Shown here piece after piece: positions 56,673-64,000 of a stretch of 64,000 nt of DNA. The notes under the pieces were generated by a model. That model saw nothing but the letters and a program-made list of their open reading frames with translations. It had not been told where the DNA came from and did not search any database. Positions within the stretch are counted from its first letter, which is position 1. Each line of letters starts with the position of its first letter. The stretch spans positions 1 to 64,000 of the forward strand of contig CALEAV010000003.1 in the NCBI GenBank assembly GCA_937943575.1. The letters are read 5' to 3'. Source of the DNA: an uncultured bacterium (GTDB lineage: Bacteria > Desulfobacterota > Desulfobaccia > Desulfobaccales > 0-14-0-80-60-11). The translations under genes and the position numbers were made by a program.

Positions 56673-57092
56673 ATGGAAAACCTCATCAAAAAACTCCGGG
56701 AGCACAAGATTTCCGTGACCCCCCAGCGCCTGGCGGTGTTGGCGGTGTTGGAGAGTCGCCGGGACCACCCCTCCGCGGAGCAGATCTACCAGGAGGTGCG
56801 CCGGCAGCATCCGGCCATCTCTTTCAACACCGTCTACAAGACCCTGGAGATTCTGCACCAGCGGGGCTTGGTCATCAAGGTCAATCCGCTCCACGAAGTG
56901 GCGCGCTATGACGGCCAGGTGCATCACCATGCCCACCTCATCTGCCGGAGCTGTCGCCGCATCTATGACGTGGAGAAGGAATTCCCCGCCCTGGCCCTGG
57001 AACCGGGGGACCTGCCCCCGGGCTTCCGGGTGGAGAGCCAGACCCTGACGCTGTGGGGTCTCTGCCGGGATTGCCAGAAAAAATCGGACTGA
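56673..57092 (+). CDS. Fur-family regulator (PerR-like)
   Basis: HKISVTPQRLAVLAVLESRRDHPSAEQIYQEVRRQHPAISFNTVYKTLEIL; HHHAHLICRSCRRI; CRDC. Confidence 0.92.
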   Translation: MENLIKKLREHKISVTPQRLAVLAVLESRRDHPSAEQIYQEVRRQHPAISFNTVYKTLEILHQRGLVIKVNPLHEVARYDGQVHHHAHLICRSCRRIYDVEKEFPALALEPGDLPPGFRVESQTLTLWGLCRDCQKKSD

Positions 57093-57104
57093 TCAGGAGG
57101 AGCT

Positions 57105-57227
57105 ATGCCGACCAAAGTGGATGAAATTTATCTCTGCAAGATCTGTGGCAACAAGGTGAAGGTGCTGGAGGCCGGCGGCGGCCAGCTGGTGTGCTGCGGC
57201 GTGCCCATGAAACTGGTGGAAAGCTGA
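57105..57227 (+). CDS. Desulforedoxin / desulfoferrodoxin N-terminal-like protein (40 aa), not in ORF track
   Basis: [40 protein letters not shown]; CxxC...CC Fe(Cys)4 pattern; AGGAGG RBS. Confidence 0.88.
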   Translation: MPTKVDEIYLCKICGNKVKVLEAGGGQLVCCGVPMKLVES

Positions 57228-57241
57228 ATCGAGGAGGGTGC

Positions 57242-57736
57242 ATGAGCAAGACCACGGAGAATCTGAAGGCGGCATTTGCAGGCGAGTCCCAGGCCAACCG
57301 GAAATATCTGGCCTTTGCGGCCAAGGCCGATCAGGAGGGCTACCCCCAGATCGCCCGGCTCTTCCGGGCGGCGGCCGAGGCCGAGACCATCCATGCCCAT
57401 AATCACCTGCGGGCCCTCAAAGCCATCCGCTCCACCAAGGAGAACCTCCAGGAGGCCATCGCCGGGGAGACCCACGAATTCAAGACCATGTATCCCCAGA
57501 TGATCGCCGACGCCCAAGCCGAGGGCGACAAGGAGGCGGAGCGCTCCTTTGTCTTCGCCAACGAAGTGGAGAAAATCCACGCCCAGCTGTATGAGAAGGC
57601 CCTCCGCACCATGGAGGAGAAGAAGCTGGTGGACGTCTACATCTGCCCGGTGTGCGGCTACACCGTGGAAGAGACGGTGCCGGAGAACTGCCCGGTCTGC
57701 AACGCCAAGGGCAAGACCTTCCGCAAGATCGACTGA
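57242..57736 (+). CDS. rbr: Rubrerythrin
   Basis: LKAAFAGESQANRKYLAFA, EAETIHAHNHLRA, C-terminal CPVCGYTVEETVPENCPVCNAKG. Confidence 0.95.
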   Translation: MSKTTENLKAAFAGESQANRKYLAFAAKADQEGYPQIARLFRAAAEAETIHAHNHLRALKAIRSTKENLQEAIAGETHEFKTMYPQMIADAQAEGDKEAERSFVFANEVEKIHAQLYEKALRTMEEKKLVDVYICPVCGYTVEETVPENCPVCNAKGKTFRKID

Positions 57737-57761
57737 ACCGGCAGGGTCGCCGGAAGAATGG

Positions 57762-57794
57762 GGGCCGGGGGCAGAACTCCCCGGCCCGGTTTTT
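57762..57794 (+). terminator. Rho-independent terminator after rubrerythrin
   Basis: GGGCCGGGG-gcagaact-CCCCGGCCC then GGTTTTT. Confidence 0.85.
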
Positions 57795-57833
57795 CTGGGG
57801 AGCGGGCCATCGCCATCTTTGCCGCCCCCGCCG

Positions 57834-58568
57834 CTAGTCTGCGGCCTGCGCCCCGTCCCCCCGGGCCAGGGCTGCCAGGGCCTGCCGGGCGGCCTCCTGC
57901 TCCGCCGCCTTTTTGCTGGAACCCACCCCTTCGGCCACCGTCCGCCCGTCCAGCCTGAGGGCCACCCGGAACCTGCGGGCGTGGCTGGGGCCGCTCTCCT
58001 CCAGCACCACATACTCCGGGGGGGGCTGTCCCCGGGCCTGAAGCCATTCCTGCAGGCGGGTCTTGGCGTCCTGGACATCCTGCTCCTCCTGGGCGGCCAG
58101 CAGAGGCCCCAGCCAGGTCTCCACCAGCCTGGCGGCCGCGTCCAGCCCCTGGTCCAGATAGACGGCGGCCAGGACGGCCTCCAGGGCGTCCGCCAGGAGG
58201 GAGGGCTTGTTTCGGCCGCCCTGGCGTTCCTCCCCTTTGCCCACCAGGAGGAAGTCCCCCAGCTGCAGGCCCCGGGCCACCGCCGCCAGGGTGCGGGCGT
58301 TGACCAGGGCGGCCCGGCGCCGGGACAATTCTCCCTCCGGGCTGTGCGGAAAGGCCTTCAGGAGCAGGTGGCTCACCGTGAGGGAGAGGACGGCATCCCC
58401 CAGGAACTCCAGCTGTTCGTTGCTGGGACCCTCGTCCGGGTTCTCATGGGCATAGGAGCTGTGCCGGAGGGCCTGGTGCAGGAGCCTGGGGTCCCGGAAG
58501 ATGAGCCCCAGACGGGCCTCCAGTGCCGCCAGCCCCACAGAGGTCCGGCTGCGGTCAGGGGGAGGCAT
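57834..58568 (-). CDS. rnc: Ribonuclease III
   Basis: NEQLEFLGDAVLSLTVS signature; C-terminal dsRBD (AEGVGSSKKAAEQEAARQALAAL). Confidence 0.95.
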   Translation of the reverse strand: MPPPDRSRTSVGLAALEARLGLIFRDPRLLHQALRHSSYAHENPDEGPSNEQLEFLGDAVLSLTVSHLLLKAFPHSPEGELSRRRAALVNARTLAAVARGLQLGDFLLVGKGEERQGGRNKPSLLADALEAVLAAVYLDQGLDAAARLVETWLGPLLAAQEEQDVQDAKTRLQEWLQARGQPPPEYVVLEESGPSHARRFRVALRLDGRTVAEGVGSSKKAAEQEAARQALAALARGDGAQAAD

Positions 58569-58598
58569 GGCCCCCCCGAGGGATAGGGAAGCGGGGAC

Positions 58599-58629
58599 TT
58601 GACATTTCCTCCTCCTCGTTTATTATAAT
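58599..58629 (+). promoter_or_regulatory. Promoter / putative Fur-box upstream of second Fur-family gene
   Basis: TTGACA at 58599-58604; TATTATAATA palindrome at 58621-58630 with overlapping -10. Confidence 0.5.
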
Positions 58630-58660
58630 AGCAATTTAAACTCAATAAAAATTGGGCCGC

Positions 58661-59125
58661 ATGAAGTCCGAACTGGAGATTTTCCGGGAGTATATCCGGC
58701 AGCGTGGATTCCGGCGCACTCCGGAGCGGGAGGTCATCCTGGCGGAGATCTTCGCCACCCACGGGCACTTTGATGTGGACAGCCTCTACCTCAGCCTGCG
58801 GCAGAAGGGGGTGAAGATCTCCAAGGCTTCCATCTATCGGGCCTTGCCGCTGTTCATCGACTGCGGCCTCATCCGGGAGGTGGACTTCAGCGACGGCCAT
58901 TGGCATTACGAACATATCTACGGCCATGAACAGCATCATCACCTGCGCTGCCTGACCTGCGGCGAGGTGCTGGAATTTGAAGAGCCGGGCCTGGGCTGCC
59001 TGGGCCTGCGCCTCCTGCAGGAATACGGCTACACGGTGGTGAGTCATCATTTGGATGTGAGGGGCTACTGCCGGGCCTGCCGGGAAGCCGAACCCTCGGC
59101 GGCCCTGGGGAAGGAGACTCCGTGA
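58661..59125 (+). CDS. fur: Fur-family ferric uptake regulator
   Basis: GFRRTPEREVILAEIFATHGHFDVDSLYLSLRQKGVKISKASIYRAL; HEQHHHLRCLTCGEV; CRAC. Confidence 0.93.
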   Translation: MKSELEIFREYIRQRGFRRTPEREVILAEIFATHGHFDVDSLYLSLRQKGVKISKASIYRALPLFIDCGLIREVDFSDGHWHYEHIYGHEQHHHLRCLTCGEVLEFEEPGLGCLGLRLLQEYGYTVVSHHLDVRGYCRACREAEPSAALGKETP

Positions 59126-59379
59126 TGGTCAATTCAGGGATACCGGCCGGACAGCCCCTGGCCTCCTTCTCTCCCGGGCAGCGGGTGCGCATCACCGGCT
59201 ACCACGGGGGGCGGATGCTCAGGGCCCGGCTCATGGCGTTGGGGTTGAATCTGGGACAGGAAGTGGAGATCATTCAGAATCACCGCGGCCAGGTCATCGT
59301 GGGCGTCAACGGCGGCCGGGTGGCCCTGGGCCGGGGGGTGAGCCAGAAAGTGCTGAGCGAGCCGGTCCATCAGGCGTGA
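59122..59379 (+). CDS. feoA: Ferrous iron transport protein A
   Basis: FSPGQRVRITGYHGGRMLRARLMALGLNLGQEVEIIQNHRGQVIVGVNGGRVALGRGVSQKV. Confidence 0.88.
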   Translation: MMVNSGIPAGQPLASFSPGQRVRITGYHGGRMLRARLMALGLNLGQEVEIIQNHRGQVIVGVNGGRVALGRGVSQKVLSEPVHQA

Positions 59380-59407
59380 TTAATCGGGCCGCCTCGGAGA
59401 AAAGACA

Positions 59408-59440
59408 GGGGTACCGCCGCCGCGCTACCCCCGTTTTTTT
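59408..59440 (+). terminator. Rho-independent terminator after feoA
   Basis: GGGGTA-N12-TACCCC followed by CGTTTTTTT. Confidence 0.75.
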
Positions 59441-59477
59441 GCCGCTGGGGGAAGGAGGTCGCTTCCCCCGTCAAGGT

Positions 59478-60950
59478 TTAGCGCCAGAGGGAGGGGGCCA
59501 CGCTGAACTCGTCGAACACCCGCCCGATCTGGTCCCCGCTGGCCTGGATCCCCTGGGCGCTCATGCCATGCCCCCGGTTCACCTCCACCACCATGATGGA
59601 GCGGAAACGGTTCTCCTCAAAGGCGGGGATCAGGCCGGTGTTGGGCGAGGCGGGGGGGTCCGTGGCGCTGCGGTAGTTGTTGCCGATGCTGGCCGCCTCG
59701 ATGAAATGGATCACCCGCCCGGGGGCATACTCCCACTCATAGCGCTCATACACATGGGAGTGGCCGTAGCTCACCGCATTGACCCCATACTTCTCCATCA
59801 GGGGCAGGAGGTCCCGCAGCAGGTAATCGTTTTCCGCCGGGTAGGTGGCCACTCCGTCCACGATTACCGGGTCGGTAAAGGGCACCGCCACGTCCCAGCC
59901 CCGGTTCAGGGTGTGCCAATGCTGGGTGATCCAGATGTATTTCTGGTTTTTCGCGGTCTTCAGGTCATGCTCCAGCCACTGGTATTGGGGGCTGCCGGCC
60001 TGGATATCGTCAAAGAGATACCAGCCGGGAGGGGTCGCGGCCGGGTAGGCGAACCAGCGGAAGATGGAGAGGCTGATGAGGTGCACATCCCCGAAATCCA
60101 CGGCGTACCAGTGCCTGCCGTTGGGGCCGTATTCCTGCTCCGGGTAGAGGGGGCGGAACAGCTGCAGGTAAATCTTCATGGTCATCCGGTCCCGGCCCTC
60201 CACGGGGGTGCGGAGCAGGCTCTGGTCGTCGATCTCATGATTGCCGGGGGTGGGATAGATGGGGACATACTGCAGGAGGCGGCACCCGTCCCCCCACTGC
60301 TGCATGACGTTGAACCAGCGGTGGGTGTCGATCTCATCAGTGGAGGCCGGGTTCACATCTGCCGGGAAGACCTGGCCGGGCACGGTGAACCACTCCCCGG
60401 AGCGCTCGGGGTTCCGGGAGCCGAAGTCGCCGTTGTAGATGATGAAATCCACCTCCTGCTGCCCCGCCAGGCGCACCGTCTCGGGGACCTGGGCCTTCAT
60501 CTGCAAATCGGAGAGGAGCACAAACTTCACCGGCCGGCCCGGGTTGGGCGCAGTCCTGAAGTCGTAGCCCATGGTGGCCACCCCGTCGCTCACCGCCCGG
60601 TAGTAATAGCGGGCGCCGGGCTTGAGGCCCTTGAGGTGGACGATCTGCTGATACACCGGCAGGGGCACGGTATAGCGGCCCTGAGCGTCGGTGGTCTTGA
60701 AGCCCTCGATTTCATAGGTGGCGGCCCGGACGCGGGTGCCGTAGCCGGGGCCGAATTCCACATAGGACTCGGTGGTGGGAGTGGACGTGAACCAGATGAT
60801 ATACATGGAATGGTGGGGGGTGGGGCTGACCAGGTAGGGTTGGGTGTAAAAGGGGGCCTCGTTGACCGGGTAGGCGCCCCATCCCAGCCCCGGCAGCAAT
60901 GCCAGGGCCGCCGCCGCAGCCAGCAGTGCCAGGTAAAGACGTCTGCCCAT
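59478..60950 (-). CDS. Exported metallophosphoesterase with N-terminal purple-acid-phosphatase-like FnIII domain
   Basis: Signal peptide; LKGLKPGARYYYRAVSDG; LLSDLQ, YNGDFG, PTPGNHE, GHSHVYER. Confidence 0.85.
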   Translation of the reverse strand: MGRRLYLALLAAAAALALLPGLGWGAYPVNEAPFYTQPYLVSPTPHHSMYIIWFTSTPTTESYVEFGPGYGTRVRAATYEIEGFKTTDAQGRYTVPLPVYQQIVHLKGLKPGARYYYRAVSDGVATMGYDFRTAPNPGRPVKFVLLSDLQMKAQVPETVRLAGQQEVDFIIYNGDFGSRNPERSGEWFTVPGQVFPADVNPASTDEIDTHRWFNVMQQWGDGCRLLQYVPIYPTPGNHEIDDQSLLRTPVEGRDRMTMKIYLQLFRPLYPEQEYGPNGRHWYAVDFGDVHLISLSIFRWFAYPAATPPGWYLFDDIQAGSPQYQWLEHDLKTAKNQKYIWITQHWHTLNRGWDVAVPFTDPVIVDGVATYPAENDYLLRDLLPLMEKYGVNAVSYGHSHVYERYEWEYAPGRVIHFIEAASIGNNYRSATDPPASPNTGLIPAFEENRFRSIMVVEVNRGHGMSAQGIQASGDQIGRVFDEFSVAPSLWR

Positions 60951-61277
60951 AGCCACATCCTCCTTGAGACGGATTTTGGCCTCACCATACCCCCGCAGGA
61001 TTGCCTGAAGGTCAGATGTCCACAAATTTTCTCTGAACTACGGCTTCATCCGGGGTGAAAATCTGGTATTTTTTTCATAAAAACCCGGGTCCAAGGAGGG
61101 AGAGACAGATGCGCGCCCTCCTGTGGGGGGGTCTGCCGGGGAGACAGGGGGGATCCTGCCGCCTCCGGGTCCCCGGGCGGGGCTGAGCCCCCTGCCCGGC
61201 GGCTCCCGGGCGGGCCCGCCGGCACGCCCTCCAGGCACACCCTGGCCATCCCTTCGTCTTGTCTGCCGGGAAAATCA

Positions 61278-63515
61278 ATGACCTCGAACCGCCTGCCTGA
61301 AAATGCTGATTCGGCCGCCGAACCGCTGATGGCGCTGGAGGGAGTGGTGGAGCGGGTGGTCTTCGCCGCGCCGGAGGACCACTATGCCGTCCTGCGCTTC
61401 CGGGCCCGGGGGCGGCGCCAGCCCGTCACCCTGGTGGGGGCCCTCGCCGGGGTCCAGGAGGGGGAGGAGCTCCAGGTCAGGGGCCGCTTTGAGCATCACC
61501 CCCGCTTCGGGGAGCAGTTCCGGGCGGTGTGGTGGTATGCGGTGCTGCCGGCCACCGTGGCGGGCATCGAAAGGTATCTCTCCAGCGGCCTCATCAAGGG
61601 CGTGGGGCCGGAGACCGCCCGCCGCCTGGTGGAGCACTTCGGCGCCCAGACCCTGGAGATCATCGACCGGCACCCGGAGCGCCTGCGGGAGGTGAAGGGC
61701 CTGGGACCCAAGCGCCTCGAGCAGATCGTTCGGGACTGGCAGGAGCACCAGGGGGCCAGGAAGTCCCTGGTGGCCCTCCAGGGCCTGGGGCTGGGCATGG
61801 CCCTGGCCACCAAAATTTACCAGCATTACGGCGACCAGGCGGTGGAGGTGGCCACCACCAACCCTTACCAGCTGGTGCTGGAGGTGAGCGGCATCGGCTT
61901 TGCCACCGCGGACCGGCTGGCCCGCCGCCTCAACCTGGACCCCCTGGCCCCGGCGAGGCTGGCCGCGGGGCTCCTGCACGTATTGGAGGAGGCCGCCGGC
62001 GACGGCCATGTGTTTCTGCCCCGGGAGCGCCTCCTCAAGGAGGCCGCGCAGCTCCTGGAGGTGCCGGAGGATGCCCTTGTGCCGGCGCTCGCGGCCCTGG
62101 AGCGGGAGGGCCGGCTGGTGAGGGAGGCCCACCCCGGGGGCGAGGCGGTGTACCGCAAGCCCGCCTTCCTGGCAGAGGTGGGGGTGGCCAGGGCCCTGGC
62201 CAACCTGCGCCTCAGCCCGGGCAAGCCCGCGCCCTTGCACCTGCCGGAGATGCTGGAGGAAGTGCAAAGAGAGCGGGGCCTCACCCTCTCCCCGGAGCAG
62301 GCCCAGGCGGTGATGGCCGCCTGCCGGGAGAAGGTGCTGGTCCTCACCGGCGGCCCCGGCACCGGCAAGACCACCATCGTCAGCCTGATTCTGGACCTCT
62401 ACCGCCGGTGGGGGGCCAAAGTGCTCCTCATGGCCCCCACCGGCCGGGCCGCCAAGCGCCTCAGCGAGACCACCGGCGCCGAGGCGGCCACCATTCACCG
62501 GGCCCTGGAGTTCTCCCCCCAGAGCGGGGGCTTCCGCCGCCACGCCGGCGAGCCCCTGAAGGCCGACGTGGTCATCGTGGATGAGGTCTCCATGGTGGAC
62601 ATCTATCTCATGTACCACCTGCTCCGGGCCGTGCCCCCGGAGGCCCGCCTCATCCTGGTGGGGGACGCCCACCAGCTGCCCGCCGTGGGGCCGGGGAATG
62701 TCCTCAAAGACCTGCTGGATGCCGGGGTGGTGCCGGTGGCCCGCCTCACCCAGATCTACCGCCAGGCCCGGGAGAGCCTCATCGTGGTGAACGCCCACCG
62801 GGTGAACCAGGGGGCCTACCCCGTGCTGCCCCGGCGCTTCGGCGAGGGGGACTTTGTCTTTCAGGAGGTGGACGACCCCGAAGAGGCCCACCGCCACCTG
62901 CTGGAGCTGGTCTGTGAGGTGCTCCCCCACCGATATGGCTTCGACCCGGTGAAGGACATCCAAATCATCACCCCCATGCATCGGGGGGCCCTGGGGGTGG
63001 CGGCCCTGAACCACGATCTGCAGGAGCGCCTCAATCCCCACAGCCCCGTCTATCCCTTCGGGGAGCGGGCCTTTCGCCGCCTGGACAAGGTGATGCAGCT
63101 GAAAAACAATTATGTCAAGGAAGTCTTCAACGGCGACGTGGGGCAGGTGTGGGATTATGAGAAAGAGACCGGCCGCCTGCTGGTCGATTTTGACGGCCGG
63201 CTGGTGCCTTATGAGCCCGGCGAGCGGGAGGAGCTCACCTTGGCCTACGCGGTGACGGTGCACAAGGCCCAGGGGAGCGAATTCCCGGCGGTGGTGCTGG
63301 TCCTCACCACCCAGCACTATATGCTCCTGCAGCGCAACCTGCTCTACACCGCCCTCACCCGGGGCCGGCGCCTCCTGGTGCTCCTGGGAAGCAAAAAGGC
63401 CCTGGGGATGGCCATCGCCAACGACCGGCCGGTGCGCCGCTTCACCCGCCTGGCGGAGAAGCTCCGGCAGGCCGCCGGAGTGGGTCTTAAGCCTGCGGGA
63501 GCCGGGGCGGGGTGA
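61278..63515 (+). CDS. recD2: RecD2-type ATP-dependent DNA helicase
   Basis: KGVGPETARRLVEHFG, LTGGPGTGKTTIVSLIL, DEVSMVDIYLMYHLL, GDAHQLPAVGPGNVL, VTVHKAQGSEF. Confidence 0.95.
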   Translation: MTSNRLPENADSAAEPLMALEGVVERVVFAAPEDHYAVLRFRARGRRQPVTLVGALAGVQEGEELQVRGRFEHHPRFGEQFRAVWWYAVLPATVAGIERYLSSGLIKGVGPETARRLVEHFGAQTLEIIDRHPERLREVKGLGPKRLEQIVRDWQEHQGARKSLVALQGLGLGMALATKIYQHYGDQAVEVATTNPYQLVLEVSGIGFATADRLARRLNLDPLAPARLAAGLLHVLEEAAGDGHVFLPRERLLKEAAQLLEVPEDALVPALAALEREGRLVREAHPGGEAVYRKPAFLAEVGVARALANLRLSPGKPAPLHLPEMLEEVQRERGLTLSPEQAQAVMAACREKVLVLTGGPGTGKTTIVSLILDLYRRWGAKVLLMAPTGRAAKRLSETTGAEAATIHRALEFSPQSGGFRRHAGEPLKADVVIVDEVSMVDIYLMYHLLRAVPPEARLILVGDAHQLPAVGPGNVLKDLLDAGVVPVARLTQIYRQARESLIVVNAHRVNQGAYPVLPRRFGEGDFVFQEVDDPEEAHRHLLELVCEVLPHRYGFDPVKDIQIITPMHRGALGVAALNHDLQERLNPHSPVYPFGERAFRRLDKVMQLKNNYVKEVFNGDVGQVWDYEKETGRLLVDFDGRLVPYEPGEREELTLAYAVTVHKAQGSEFPAVVLVLTTQHYMLLQRNLLYTALTRGRRLLVLLGSKKALGMAIANDRPVRRFTRLAEKLRQAAGVGLKPAGAGAG

Positions 63516-63624
63516 ATTTCTTGCAGCTTTTTCCCTCACTACCGGCCATAATAGTTTCCATAACATCAATCCCCCCGGCTCTCTCTAACATGGGAAAATC
63601 TGCATGGGGGGTCAGTCGCGGCAC

Positions 63625-64000
63625 ATGAACCAAACCCGCAAACTCTTCGGCACCGACGGCGTCAGAGGCGTGGCCAACGTCTTTCCCATGACCGCGGAGG
63701 TGGCCCTGCAGCTGGGCCGGGCTTTGACCTACGTGGTGCGCTACGGCCCGGAACGCCCCCGCATCGTGGTGGGGAAGGACACCCGCCTGTCGGGGTACCT
63801 GCTGGAATATGCCATCACCGCGGGCATCTGCTCCATGGGCGGGGATGTGCTGCTGCTGGGGCCCATGCCCACCCCGGGGATCGCCTACATCACCCACTCC
63901 ATGCGGGCCGATGCCGGGGTGGTCATCTCCGCCTCCCACAACCCCTACCAGGACAACGGCATCAAGTTCTTCAAGGGCGACGGCTTCAAACTGCCCGACG
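63625..64000 (+). CDS. glmM: Phosphoglucosamine mutase (partial, truncated by window end)
   Basis: [34 protein letters not shown]...[14 protein letters not shown]...[18 protein letters not shown]. Confidence 0.95.
   Translation, partial: MNQTRKLFGTDGVRGVANVFPMTAEVALQLGRALTYVVRYGPERPRIVVGKDTRLSGYLLEYAITAGICSMGGDVLLLGPMPTPGIAYITHSMRADAGVVISASHNPYQDNGIKFFKGDGFKLPD

Noticed and set aside
61275-63569. 764-aa minus-strand ORF
   Set aside because: Antisense to recD2, which carries unambiguous helicase motifs.

Overview
High-GC chromosomal window from an anaerobic bacterium. A Desulfobacterota-like host is inferred from Hdr/FeS modules, rubrerythrin/desulforedoxin and sulfur genes. About 50 CDS are supported; the last (glmM) runs off the right edge. 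No rRNA, tRNA, integrase or transposase was recognised. Main blocks: (1) agmatinase plus NtrC-type regulator; (2) a ThyA-like protein next to a small GIY-YIG-like ORF; (3) a nine-gene minus-strand operon (~7.2-18.2 kb) combining FwdB-like, FwdA-like, FwdF/G-like ferredoxins, an HdrC-like protein, a tandem double-HdrA and an HdrA-MvhD fusion, in which the FwdA-like and FwdB-like proteins appear to have lost their catalytic metal ligands; (4) a PAS hybrid kinase preceded by a 28-bp direct repeat; (5) a sulfur-trafficking block (MBL-rhodanese x3, YeeE/YedE half, YeeE/YedE-rhodanese x3); (6) an oxidative pentose phosphate operon, GH15 and GAPDH; (7) a cytosolic molybdopterin oxidoreductase operon coupled to a NuoF-like/GltD-like fusion; (8) a three-copy, 73-bp-period CRISPR-like degenerate repeat; (9) a Fur/desulforedoxin/rubrerythrin cluster, rnc, Fur/FeoA, recD2 and glmM. 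The strongest candidate for an undescribed system is the Hdr/pseudo-Fwd operon. Assignments come from reading motifs by eye; no database search was run.
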